Shown: positions 26,358 to 34,521, counted from the first letter of the stretch. The stretch: DNA of 64,000 bases from CAG-791 sp963655255 (GCA_963655255.1 CAVKEB010000005.1:62001-126000); one strand, 5' to 3'. Notes: generated by a model from the sequence alone, not told the origin. Numbers and translations are program-made.

Positions 26358-26501
26358 TATACCTCGTTGAGGCAAAATCCGCGATACCAGAGAGAATTTC
26401 GCGAAGTCGAATTCTCTCTGTATACAGAGTGCCGCCAAGCGGCACTCTAGCAGGAGAAGATGTCATCAAGCATCTTCGAGTGCAGCGGTTTTGCCGAATG
26501 C
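26358..26501 (-). repeat. Modular palindromic repeat, copy 7 (full form)
   Basis: Occupies nearly all of the space between the GT2 stop (26505) and the reductase start. Plus strand order: TATACCTCGTTGAGGC, GCAAAATCCGCG, hairpin AGAGAGAATT/AATTCTCTCT, hairpin AGAGTGCCGC-CAA-GCGGCACTCT, hairpin GAAGATGTCATCAAGCATCTTC, GAGTGCA, and GCGGTTTTGCCGAATGC. The outer arms GGCAAAATCCGC and GCGGTTTTGCC can close a four-way multi-branched structure. The tail module is absent. Confidence 0.85.
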
Positions 26502-26504
26502 TCC

Positions 26505-27515
26505 CTATTTTGTCAGCTTCTCAATGCTCTCGAAGCTGTAATGCTTTCTCTTAAAGACCATATCCACCAGAAGCTGCAGATATTTCACAATAATCGTCAG
26601 GATTCCGAACAGCCCGAAGAAGGCCACCGACAGGAACAAAATGGTCGTCGTCCAGCCCTCCACCGGATGGATCACAAAATAAGTCACAAGGGAATACACC
26701 GTCATAAAGATGGACATCAGCATCATCACGACCGTCATCGTCATGGAGAAGCGGTATCCGACCTCCGTAAACAGAATCAGCGCATCCGCCGCAAGGTCCA
26801 GACGATAGCGCTGTTCCTTCCGGTCCCGTCCTCTTCTGTCCCGCGGTGACCGCGCGGCCGTTCCCTCCGGTTCGCCCTGGGAGCCCTTTTTCCCCGGATG
26901 CTCCTCCACCTCGTAGCGGATGCAGTCCGTCTTCAGGCCGCAGTTGGCATACAGTGCCTTCCGGTAGGGAGCCGTCTTGTTCATCGAGCTCACCCGGTTG
27001 ATCACCCGCCTGCTCAGAACCCGGAAGCTCTCTGTATTCATGCGGTACGAAACGGCCGCAAACTTCGCAAAGATCCGGTAAAACAGCCGGGAGGACAGCC
27101 GCTCCTTCCGATTCGGCGAGGCGCTGACAATGTCATAGCCCTCCAGCGAGTGACGGTAGATTTTCATGATGACGGACGGATCGAAATCCGGAACCGTATT
27201 GTCGAACTCGAATACAAAATCCCCGATTGCAAGATCCATCCCAGCATCCATGGCCAGCTCCAGACCGTGATAATAGCTCATGTTCACAACGGAGATGCTG
27301 GTCTTCACCGCCCTTTTGCTGACATCCCGGATGACCGGAAGACTCTCGTCCTCCGAGCTGTCATTGACGCAGATGATCTCCGAATGCTCGAAATTCTGCT
27401 CCATAACCTCCATCACCATACCGAGAAATGCTGCAATCCGGTCCCCGGCATTGTGAACGTAGATGACGGCAGAGACGAAATTCTGCTCTTTATTGTTTAC
27501 GATCTTCTCATTCAT
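26505..27515 (-). CDS. Glycosyltransferase family 2 with C-terminal membrane helices
   Basis: A 336-residue GT2 enzyme. The GT-A domain shows VSAVIYVHNAGDRI, CVNDSSEDESLPV and FEFDNTVPDF, where the metal-binding Asp should lie. Two C-terminal hydrophobic helices near residues 250-310 resemble the GtrB/polyprenyl-phosphate glucosyltransferase arrangement. A basic loop precedes the first helix. The ATG at 27515 is chosen; a TTG six codons upstream is possible. It lies 45 bases after the FAD oxidoreductase gene. Confidence 0.85.
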   Translation of the reverse strand: MNEKIVNNKEQNFVSAVIYVHNAGDRIAAFLGMVMEVMEQNFEHSEIICVNDSSEDESLPVIRDVSKRAVKTSISVVNMSYYHGLELAMDAGMDLAIGDFVFEFDNTVPDFDPSVIMKIYRHSLEGYDIVSASPNRKERLSSRLFYRIFAKFAAVSYRMNTESFRVLSRRVINRVSSMNKTAPYRKALYANCGLKTDCIRYEVEEHPGKKGSQGEPEGTAARSPRDRRGRDRKEQRYRLDLAADALILFTEVGYRFSMTMTVVMMLMSIFMTVYSLVTYFVIHPVEGWTTTILFLSVAFFGLFGILTIIVKYLQLLVDMVFKRKHYSFESIEKLTK

Positions 27516-27560
27516 ACCTGTCTGTATCTCCAAAGGTTCCCGCTTCGCTTTTTACGGAAA

Positions 27561-28715
27561 TCAGTCTTCTCCCAGCACCGCATCCAGATCGTAAACGGTA
27601 TTGATCTTCCCTGACAGGACGCTGACAAAGGTCGGATTTTCCGAGAATTTTCGGATCACCGTCGGCCTCGAATCGTCAATTTCCGAGCTCATCAGAATCG
27701 GCTTCATGGAAAAGAGCGACTCCCGGTAATCAAACTCATATTCATCGCGCAGATACTTGCGCGCAAGATTGGCCATGTAGGGGAAGGCCGTCTGCGGCCG
27801 GGCCGGGCAGTCATTGCAGTTGCCGAGTCTCTCTTCCGAGCAGTGTCCCCGGCTTTCCTTCTGACAGGAAAAGGAGGGAACCTCCGCATAGCTTGTCGTG
27901 TGCGGCGTGAAGGTTACCGACGTCAGCGAATGAAGTCCCGTCTTCCCAAACGGCATGATGGAGAAAAACGGCCCGTCCATCACGGTAAAGCCGATCTTCT
28001 TCAGCTTCTCATTCACATCGCAGAGAATGATCTCACACAGCTCATACTTGATACCAAAAGGCTCGAAGCCCGCCATCCGGTTGATCTGATTGGTTCCGGC
28101 ATAGGTGGCATTCAGCACAAAGGGTGCGGAAGCCTCACATTCCCCCGACTCCCCGGCTCTTTGAAAACGGATTCGGTACCGGTCCGTGAGTCTTTCAACG
28201 GCCCCGATCTCTGCTCCAAAGCACAGATCGCACTCCTTCCCGAAGGGTTCCAGCTCCCGCAGAAAATAATCCCGCAGAATCCGCGCGTCATAGGTATATT
28301 CTCTCGTGCGGAATACTCCGTCGCACATTCCCTCTTTGAAATACTTCCCGACCGGCAGCTCCTCGCAGGGAATTCCTGCCGCGCGGCAGAATTTCTCAAA
28401 CTGCTCCCCGCTCGACCAGGAATACTGGCTGGATGTGGCATAGATCTGTTCAAATTCGCGGTTGATACAGAAACCGTAGTCCCGGTTGAAGCGCTCGAAA
28501 TACCCGGCAGATTTGATTGCGGTGGATAAGGACCGCGGATAATGATACCCCTGATGGACCCTCGCCTGATTGATGTAGGTCGCCCGCAGAAAGGGTTGCC
28601 GGTCACACTCCAGAACGAGCACGTGCTGGCCCCTTTTGCAGCAGAACAAAGCCGCATACAGTCCGTACAGACCGGCTCCTATGATGATCCTGTCATACTG
28701 CTTCGTTTCCGGCAT
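27561..28715 (-). CDS. FAD-dependent oxidoreductase of a surface-sugar pathway
   Basis: A 384-residue DAO-type flavoprotein. The N-terminus has the FAD-binding IIIGAGLYGLYAALF and VLVLECD strand. A conserved INQARVHQGYHYPRS follows, which I associate with oxidoreductases encoded in polysaccharide clusters. A Cys-rich segment (CQKESRGHCSEERLGNCNDC) near residues 290-310 is unusual and could bind a metal or form disulfides. It leads the operon with GT2, SDR and TIM-barrel genes, which suggests oxidation or ring rearrangement of a sugar. The substrate is unknown. Confidence 0.8.
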   Translation of the reverse strand: MPETKQYDRIIIGAGLYGLYAALFCCKRGQHVLVLECDRQPFLRATYINQARVHQGYHYPRSLSTAIKSAGYFERFNRDYGFCINREFEQIYATSSQYSWSSGEQFEKFCRAAGIPCEELPVGKYFKEGMCDGVFRTREYTYDARILRDYFLRELEPFGKECDLCFGAEIGAVERLTDRYRIRFQRAGESGECEASAPFVLNATYAGTNQINRMAGFEPFGIKYELCEIILCDVNEKLKKIGFTVMDGPFFSIMPFGKTGLHSLTSVTFTPHTTSYAEVPSFSCQKESRGHCSEERLGNCNDCPARPQTAFPYMANLARKYLRDEYEFDYRESLFSMKPILMSSEIDDSRPTVIRKFSENPTFVSVLSGKINTVYDLDAVLGED

Positions 28716-28855
28716 TTCCGGCTCTTCCCCTCTCCTGCTCTTCGTCCCGATGCCGCAGGGCGTCTTCCGCTTCCTGCCGCATGATAGTTCTCTGATCGTT
28801 CCCCGACATGCCTGTCCTGTATCTGCAGGCACGCCTCATCCGGGCAAACACATTT

Positions 28856-28864
28856 ATTTTACCA
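28856..28864 (-). promoter_or_regulatory. Candidate extended -10 promoter for the 17.9-28.7 kb operon
   Basis: Minus strand TGGTAAAAT, an extended -10 form, lies between the rnf terminator and the FAD oxidoreductase gene. The matching -35 region falls in the terminator T-tract and is poor. It is the best promoter candidate for the glycan operon but is not strong. Confidence 0.4.
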
Positions 28865-28878
28865 CAAGCGCGAAGCGC

Positions 28879-28910
28879 AAAAAAGGCGGCGGAGATTTCT
28901 CTCCGCCGTC
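28879..28910 (-). terminator. Rho-independent terminator of the rnf operon
   Basis: Minus strand: a GC-rich stem GGCGGAGA/TCTCCGCC with a GAAA loop, followed by six T. It lies about 130 bases beyond the rnfB stop and separates rnf from the downstream glycan operon. Confidence 0.9.
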
Positions 28911-29039
28911 TCATTCTCATGATATGCCGTTCTGCACATACCGTCCTGTTTCTTGCTCTGCAATACATCTGCGCCGTTATGAATCCACGGAAGCGGTCCT
29001 TGCCCGGCTGTACCTTCACATGATACCGGAGCTGCCGTA

Positions 29040-29855
29040 TTATGCCTTCTTCGCCAGATCCAGAATGGCGTGCTTGGGACACTTCGCTGCGCACTCGCCG
29101 CAGCCGACGCATTTGGCAGGATCAATGACCGCCACGTTGTCGACCACATGAACAGCATCGTGCTGGCAGGTCCGCTCACACATCCGGCATGCGATGCAGG
29201 AGGTCTTGCAGACCGCCATGGCTGCCTTGCCGAGATCCTTATTGGAGCACTGGACGAACACCTTCTCCGAAACAGGCTTCAGGGAAATCAGGTGCTGCGG
29301 GCAGGTCTTGATGCACTTGCCGCAGGCCGTGCAGACCTCCGGGTTGACCACTGCGACACCGTCACAGAGATGAATGGCGTCGAATTCACAGGCATTCACG
29401 CAGTCCCCGAGGCCGATGCAGCCGTAAGGACATTCCTTCGATCCGCCAAAGAGCGTCTTTGCCGCCGCGCAGCTCTCCACTCTTCCGGAGTATTCATACA
29501 GCGATTTTGCGTTCTGCTTCGTGCCGTTACAGGCAACGAAGGACACCTGACGCTCCACATCGCCTGCCGAGGTTCCGAGAACCGCGGCGAGCTTTGCCGC
29601 AACCGCCGGGCCGCCGACCGCACACTTCGTGCAGGGAACCGGCTCCGCAGCGTCCTTGTTCGCAAGGGCATGCGCATAGTCGTCACAGCCTGCAAAGCCG
29701 CAGCCGCCGCAGTTCGCGCCGGGAAGCTGTGCACGCAGATCCAGGAAAAGCTGGTCCTCTTTCACGGCGAACACCTTCGACGCATAGGACAGAAGGATTC
29801 CGGCAATCAGGCCGACCACGAGGATCAGAACAATTGCAATGATGATTAAGTTCAT
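29040..29855 (-). CDS. rnfB: Rnf complex iron-sulfur subunit RnfB
   Basis: A 271-residue ferredoxin-like subunit of the ferredoxin:NAD+ oxidoreductase. An N-terminal membrane helix precedes the first cluster motif (CGGCGFAGCDDYAHAL with a later Cys). Further Cys motifs follow: CPYGCIGLGDCVNAC, CTACGKCIKTCP, CIACRMCERTC and CVGCGECAAKCP. RnfB is thought to receive electrons from ferredoxin. The ATG has AGAGGT at good spacing. It is the last gene of rnfCDGEAB. Confidence 0.97.
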   Translation of the reverse strand: MNLIIIAIVLILVVGLIAGILLSYASKVFAVKEDQLFLDLRAQLPGANCGGCGFAGCDDYAHALANKDAAEPVPCTKCAVGGPAVAAKLAAVLGTSAGDVERQVSFVACNGTKQNAKSLYEYSGRVESCAAAKTLFGGSKECPYGCIGLGDCVNACEFDAIHLCDGVAVVNPEVCTACGKCIKTCPQHLISLKPVSEKVFVQCSNKDLGKAAMAVCKTSCIACRMCERTCQHDAVHVVDNVAVIDPAKCVGCGECAAKCPKHAILDLAKKA

Positions 29856-29871
29856 AATGATACCTCTCTTT

Positions 29872-30480
29872 TCAGATCATTCCCGAAAATCCCATGAACG
29901 CCAAAGACAATATCGCCGCCGTCGTCAGAATAATCGGAACGCCCTGGAAGGCCTTCGGAACCGCGGACTGATCCTGCAGCTTGGTGCGGACGCCTGCCAT
30001 GATCATCATGGCGAACCAGAAACCGAGGCCGCCGCCGAAGCCCTGCAGAATCGCATAGACATATGCCGCGCCGAAGGAGCCGACCGCTGCCACCGTGTAG
30101 TCCTCGGTGTTGGAAATGCAGACACCCAGAACCGCGCAGTTTGTCGTAATCAGAGGAAGGTAAATGCCCAGTGACGTATACAGTGCGGGCATGTTCTTCT
30201 TCATGAACATCTCAATGAACTGTACCAGTGCCGCAATGACCAGAATGAAAACAACGGTCTGCAGATACTCGATGCCGCAGGACAGAAGGAGCTGCTGGAT
30301 CGGGAAGGTCACGATGGACGCAAGACCCATGACCAGCGTAACCGCAATGCCCATGCCCTTTGCGCTGTCCAGATCCTTGGAAACGCCGAGGAACGGGCAG
30401 ATGCCGAGGAATTGGGCCAGAGGATAGTTGTTGACAAGGACCATCGAGATGATGATCAGAATCATTTTCGTAAGGCTCAT
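29872..30480 (-). CDS. rnfA: Rnf complex membrane subunit RnfA
   Basis: A 202-residue integral membrane subunit with six helices, homologous to RnfE. The LGICPFLGVS and TTNCAVLGVCI segments carry the conserved cysteines on helices that hold a buried Fe-S centre in Rnf/Nqr structures. An AGGAGG precedes the ATG at 30480 by ten bases. The rnfE stop lies directly upstream. Confidence 0.96.
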   Translation of the reverse strand: MSLTKMILIIISMVLVNNYPLAQFLGICPFLGVSKDLDSAKGMGIAVTLVMGLASIVTFPIQQLLLSCGIEYLQTVVFILVIAALVQFIEMFMKKNMPALYTSLGIYLPLITTNCAVLGVCISNTEDYTVAAVGSFGAAYVYAILQGFGGGLGFWFAMMIMAGVRTKLQDQSAVPKAFQGVPIILTTAAILSLAFMGFSGMI

Positions 30481-30482
30481 GA

Positions 30483-31313
30483 TCACTTCACCTCCTTCTC
30501 AGGTGCGGCAGACGCAGACGCGTTTTTGGCTTCTGCTGCCTTCGCGATCTTCATGGCCTCTGCCGTCTTCTCATCGACCGCGCAGGAGCCGCTCTCCAGT
30601 GCTTTTCTCTCCGGAGAGCAGGAGCCCTCCATCGCGCAGGCGCTGCAGCCGAAGTCCTTACGGATCTTCGACTTGTCTCTTGTCAGATGATGAACCGCGG
30701 CCATCACGCAGGCGAAAACAAAGAATCCGCCGGGAACCATCGTCATGATGGACATGCCCGGTATGAAATTCGACAGGATGGGAATTCCCTTGAAGCCGGG
30801 CGCAAGGCCGAACCAGTCGCCGGCAAGCCAGGTGCCGGAACCCAGAATCTCACGGATGGAACCCATGATGCACAGCGTCAGCGTAAAGCCAAGTCCCATG
30901 CCGAGGCCGTCCAGTGCCGAATCTCCCACCGTATTCTTGGACGCAAACATCTCCGCACGTCCGAGGATGATGCAGTTTACAACGATCAGCGGCAGATACA
31001 GGCCGAGTGCCGAATACAGGGACGGCACGAATGCCTGCAGCAGCATCTGCACAATGGTAACGAAGCCTGCAATGACCGTGATGAAGCAGGGGATCCGGAC
31101 CTTGTCCGGGATCAGCTTGTGAAGCGCCGCGATCGCCATGTTCGAGCATACGAGAACGGCCGTTGCCGCAAGGCCCATGCCAAGCCCCGTCTCCACGGAA
31201 GTGGAGGTTGCCAGAGTCGGGCAGGTACCGATTACCAGCACCAGAACGGGGTTCTCCTTGATGAGACCGTTCGTCAGGATGCTGAATTTTGATTTCTTCT
31301 GAACTTCTTCCAT
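30483..31313 (-). CDS. rnfE: Rnf complex membrane subunit RnfE with Cys-rich C-terminal extension
   Basis: A 276-residue homologue of RnfA. The membrane core shows VLVIGTCPTLATSTSVETGLG and VVNCIILGRAE with the conserved cysteines. After about residue 205 it has an extra hydrophilic tail with GCSACAMEGSC and SGSCAVDEKT followed by an Ala/Lys/Glu-rich end. RnfE proteins are usually near 200-230 residues, so the tail is additional. The four cysteines could bind metal or form disulfides. It overlaps the rnfG stop by one base. Confidence 0.95.
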   Translation of the reverse strand: MEEVQKKSKFSILTNGLIKENPVLVLVIGTCPTLATSTSVETGLGMGLAATAVLVCSNMAIAALHKLIPDKVRIPCFITVIAGFVTIVQMLLQAFVPSLYSALGLYLPLIVVNCIILGRAEMFASKNTVGDSALDGLGMGLGFTLTLCIMGSIREILGSGTWLAGDWFGLAPGFKGIPILSNFIPGMSIMTMVPGGFFVFACVMAAVHHLTRDKSKIRKDFGCSACAMEGSCSPERKALESGSCAVDEKTAEAMKIAKAAEAKNASASAAPEKEVK

Positions 31314-31930
31314 TACTGAGCACCTCCTAACGCCTTGTACTGTTCGAGTGCCAGATAAACTCCCTTATGAATGGCCGATCCGGAAACCGACGCACCGGTG
31401 ATGTACTGGAAAGCCGCTCCGTCCGATGTCTCAGAGGTTTCCTTCTTGACATCCTCCGATGTCAGCTGGGAGAGTCCGTCATACTGAGCCAGATACTCCG
31501 GCTGTGCATCCTTCGAGCCGACACCCGGGGTATCCGAGCTGTCCGTCACCTTGACGCCTGTGATGGTCCCGTCCGAAGAAAGGCCGACCATCATCGTCAG
31601 ATCGCCGCCGAAGGACTTCGTCACCACCGTGATGACATAGCCGGATCCGTTGTCCGCCTGATAAACCTCGGTCACCTTTGCGGACTGATCCTCCGAGGTC
31701 TGAAGGTCCGTGTCCACGCTCGTAAAGGAGTCGGCATCCGTCAGCAGCTCTTTTCTCGCTGCCGTTGCGGAAGCTTCCTGATTCTTCTCAATGATCGGCG
31801 CGGAAATGAAATTCGTGATCGCCAGAAGTGCCGTTGTCACCACGCAGATGACAACCAGAATCACAACCGGATAGATGTATTCTTTTCCGAAATTCTCTTC
31901 TGCGGAAGCCGCGTTTGTCTTCTTGCTCAT
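31313..31930 (-). CDS. rnfG: Rnf complex FMN-binding subunit RnfG
   Basis: A 205-residue protein with one N-terminal membrane helix (about residues 18-37) and an outer FMN-binding domain. The flavinylation segment is YITGASVSGSAI, in which Ser takes the place of the Thr more usual in SGAT; ApbE accepts either. VGLSSDGTITGVKV and SDTPGVGSK are family features. The encoded ApbE at 15.2-16.4 kb would modify it. Confidence 0.95.
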   Translation of the reverse strand: MSKKTNAASAEENFGKEYIYPVVILVVICVVTTALLAITNFISAPIIEKNQEASATAARKELLTDADSFTSVDTDLQTSEDQSAKVTEVYQADNGSGYVITVVTKSFGGDLTMMVGLSSDGTITGVKVTDSSDTPGVGSKDAQPEYLAQYDGLSQLTSEDVKKETSETSDGAAFQYITGASVSGSAIHKGVYLALEQYKALGGAQ

Positions 31931-33000
31931 GCCTTCGCACCTCCCTTCGCCTCATCTGCGGGAGCGCTCCCGGCTGCTTCCTTCGCAGCCTTCTTCGCTT
32001 CCTTCTCCGCCTTGGCGATGCCGTAATACTGGCGCTCCACGAAGCGGTCAATCAGAGGAGTCATTGCGTTCATGAACAGAATGGCGAATGACACGCCCTC
32101 CGGGTAAGAAGCAAACAGACGAATGATCATCGTGAACACGCCGCATCCGACCGCGTAAATGTATTTGCCGCGCTTCATGATGGGCGAGGTCACATAATCC
32201 GTCGCGCAGAAGAATGCGCCGAAGAACACGCCGCCTGCCAGGATCTCATAGACTGCCATGCCAAGCGCACCATACTGTCCGGCTCCGCCGACGCAGGCGT
32301 AATAAATCAGAGAAAAGACGAACACCGTGCCGATGAACGTCAGCGGAATGACCGGGCTGATGATCTTCTTCCAGATCAGGAAGATTCCGCCGATCAGGAT
32401 CGCGATCGTGCACGTCTCGCCCATTGCTCCGCCGATGTTGCCCAGCAGCATATCCGTAAGGGACGGAAGGCTTGCCGCACCGTCTGCGAGTTGCCCGAGA
32501 GGCGTCGCTCCCGTCACCGCGTCCACACTTATTACCGCCTTCTGGAATCTTGTGAGCGGCCAGCTCGTCATATAGGACGTAAAGGACAGAAGCAGCACGA
32601 TTCTGCCAACGATGGCAGGGTTCGCGATGTTCCTGCCGATGCCGCCGTACAGGCATTTCACAATCACGATGGCGACCACACAGCCGATGGCTTCCATCCA
32701 CACCGGGAAGTTCGCCGGAAGATTCAGCGCGAGAATCACGCCGGTCACCGCAAAGGAGCAGTCCTTCGTGGTGTCTTCCTTCTTCATGATTCTGTCATAC
32801 AGATACTCCGACGCCCAGCAGAATACGGCGCCGAGAATCACGCGCAGAAGCGCTCCGAACCCGAAGTACACAGTTGCCATGATGACCGAAGGAAGCAGGG
32901 CCAGAACCACATACTGCATAGTCTTCTTCGTATCTAGCTTCGTCACAAGATGAGGAGAAGCCGACACGGTCAGATTGGTTTTATAGTTATTTCCTTCCAT
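31927..33000 (-). CDS. rnfD: Rnf complex membrane FMN subunit RnfD
   Basis: A 357-residue integral membrane subunit with about ten helices. The covalent FMN site is DAVTGATPLGQL near residue 160, matching the ApbE consensus DxxTGAT. The protein ends in a soluble Ala/Lys-rich tail of about 35 residues. Its start overlaps the rnfC stop by 14 bases, and its stop overlaps rnfG by four bases, so the operon is tightly coupled. Confidence 0.96.
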   Translation of the reverse strand: MEGNNYKTNLTVSASPHLVTKLDTKKTMQYVVLALLPSVIMATVYFGFGALLRVILGAVFCWASEYLYDRIMKKEDTTKDCSFAVTGVILALNLPANFPVWMEAIGCVVAIVIVKCLYGGIGRNIANPAIVGRIVLLLSFTSYMTSWPLTRFQKAVISVDAVTGATPLGQLADGAASLPSLTDMLLGNIGGAMGETCTIAILIGGIFLIWKKIISPVIPLTFIGTVFVFSLIYYACVGGAGQYGALGMAVYEILAGGVFFGAFFCATDYVTSPIMKRGKYIYAVGCGVFTMIIRLFASYPEGVSFAILFMNAMTPLIDRFVERQYYGIAKAEKEAKKAAKEAAGSAPADEAKGGAKA

Positions 33001-34312
33001 TTTTGCTCGCCTCCTTTACCAGATTCTTCGCCAGCTTGTTGTAGAATGCCAGCGGTCTGTGCGCAGGGCAGACGTAGGAGCACGAGCCGCACTCCATGCA
33101 CTGCATGACCTGAAGATCCTGCAGTGTCTTCACATCCTTATGCAGATACGCATCGGCAAAGCGGGTCGGCAGAAGGTTGAACGGACAGGCCGTATGGCAG
33201 CGTCCGCAGTTGATGCAGGCCGTCTCCTCCGGAATGGCTGCAAGGTCCTCCGAGAAAGCAAGGATCGCATTGTTCGCCTTGACAACGGGAACCGCATCCG
33301 AGAAAATCGCGCGTCCCATCATCGGTCCGCCGAGAAGGATCTTCTTCGGCTCCTTCTTGTAGCCGCCGCAGAATTCCACGATATCGTGAACCAGAGCGCC
33401 GTTGGGAACCATCACGTTCTTCGGCTGTGCAATGGCGTCGCCGTCCACGGTGAGACGCTTCTTCACCAGCGGAATGCCGTCCTTCAGGTACTGGCCGACA
33501 AAGGCCGTCGAAGTGATGTTGGACACAATGACACCGAGGGATGCCGGAAGAACGCCGGCGTCGCACTGCTTGCCCGTCACCTCATAGATCAGGACACGCT
33601 CCGCTCCCTTCGGATAGCGGGACTGCAGCGGGAAGACATGGAAGCCCTCGAGGTGCTGATCCCGGATCATCTGATTGAACTTGTCAATCGCGTTCTGCTT
33701 GTTGATCTCGATCGCGATGTAAACCTCCTCCGCGATCAGCCATTTCTTCAGTGCAAGTGCTCCGTCAATGACATTCTGCGCGTCCTCCAGCATCGTCCGG
33801 TGGTCCGATGTGATGAAAGGCTCGCACTCCGCGCCATTGACAATCAGCGTATCAATATCAATCAGGTTCTTCGGATTGAACTTGACCCAGGACGGGAAGG
33901 ATGCTCCGCCGAGGCCGACCAGGCCGGATGCACGCATCGCCTTGATGAACGCGGGCTGATCCTCAATGACCGGAGCCTTCAGATCCTCCGCCATCTCCTG
34001 CTTACCGTCCGGCTCAATGCAGACCAGCGTGTCCTGACCGCCCATGGCATTGCGGACCGTCTCAATCCCCGTCACCGTACCGGAAACCGAGGCATGCACG
34101 GGAACACTTAAGAACGCGTCCGTATCGCCGATCAGCTGACCGACCTTCACATAGTCTCCCTTCTTCACGAGAGGCTTGCAGGGTGCACCGATATTCTCCG
34201 ACATCGAGAGCTTCACGATGGAAGGAAGCGGCATCACCTCTGTTGCGGAATCGCAGGTGTGCTTGTAGTGCCCGGCATCAATACTCGTCAGATGTTTCTT
34301 CTGAAAGATCAT
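32987..34312 (-). CDS. rnfC: Rnf complex NADH-binding subunit RnfC
   Basis: A 441-residue peripheral subunit carrying the NADH/FMN site. It has the SLBB and NuoF-like domains (GLGGASFPSWVKF, VNGAECEPFITSDHR) and two C-terminal 4Fe-4S motifs: CINCGRCHTACP and CMECGSCSYVCP. The ATG at 34312 has AGGAGGT seven bases upstream; the longer open frame has no homology. It is the first gene of the operon, in the order known from Acetobacterium woodii. Confidence 0.97.
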   Translation of the reverse strand: MIFQKKHLTSIDAGHYKHTCDSATEVMPLPSIVKLSMSENIGAPCKPLVKKGDYVKVGQLIGDTDAFLSVPVHASVSGTVTGIETVRNAMGGQDTLVCIEPDGKQEMAEDLKAPVIEDQPAFIKAMRASGLVGLGGASFPSWVKFNPKNLIDIDTLIVNGAECEPFITSDHRTMLEDAQNVIDGALALKKWLIAEEVYIAIEINKQNAIDKFNQMIRDQHLEGFHVFPLQSRYPKGAERVLIYEVTGKQCDAGVLPASLGVIVSNITSTAFVGQYLKDGIPLVKKRLTVDGDAIAQPKNVMVPNGALVHDIVEFCGGYKKEPKKILLGGPMMGRAIFSDAVPVVKANNAILAFSEDLAAIPEETACINCGRCHTACPFNLLPTRFADAYLHKDVKTLQDLQVMQCMECGSCSYVCPAHRPLAFYNKLAKNLVKEASKNGRK

Positions 34313-34341
34313 GTATGATACCTCCTCATAGGATAGAGTAT

Positions 34342-34388
34342 AAAAAAGCCGCGAAAGTCCGGATTCTCGATTCCAGACCCTCACGGCT
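34342..34388 (-). terminator. Intrinsic-terminator-like hairpin in the rnf 5' leader
   Basis: Minus strand: a 19-base arm beginning AGCCGTGAGGGTCTGGAAT pairs, with several G-U pairs, to AATCCGGACTTTCGCGGCT, followed directly by six T. It lies between the rnf promoter and the rnfC ribosome binding site. It may end read-through from the acyltransferase gene upstream, or act as an attenuator at the very 5' end of rnf mRNA. Confidence 0.8.
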
Positions 34389-34391
34389 CTC

Positions 34392-34420
34392 ATTATAGCC
34401 CCTGCACTCGTCAATTTGAA
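34392..34420 (-). promoter_or_regulatory. Promoter of the rnf operon
   Basis: Minus strand: perfect TATAAT (complement of 34392-34397), 17-base spacer, and TTCAAA (complement of 34415-34420) as the -35. Transcription would begin inside the hairpin at 34342-34388. Confidence 0.65.
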
Positions 34421-34521
34421 CAGGAAAATCTTGGCAGACATGCCATCTTTTGTAAACTTGTGGTCAGAAATGACCAGCCTTCCCATGGACATTTCAGGAG
34501 ATCACATGCCCGGGCAATTTC

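Noticed and set aside
26353..26469. N-terminal extension of the SDR gene reaching 26469
   Set aside because: The extra residues are only the translation of repeat copy 7; the dinucleotide-binding motif begins at the TTG at 26352.
5451..26501. The repeated hairpin units as a CRISPR array
   Set aside because: Units are far apart, differ in length and module content, and have no regular unique spacers or cas genes.
5451..26501. The repeated units as ordinary intrinsic terminators
   Set aside because: The stems are not followed by T-runs, and the conserved end lies at ribosome binding sites rather than after stop codons.
29040..34312. The six-gene complex as Nqr (NADH:quinone reductase)
   Set aside because: The RnfB ferredoxin-like subunit with multiple 4Fe-4S motifs and the two 4Fe-4S motifs of RnfC indicate Rnf; no NqrF is present.
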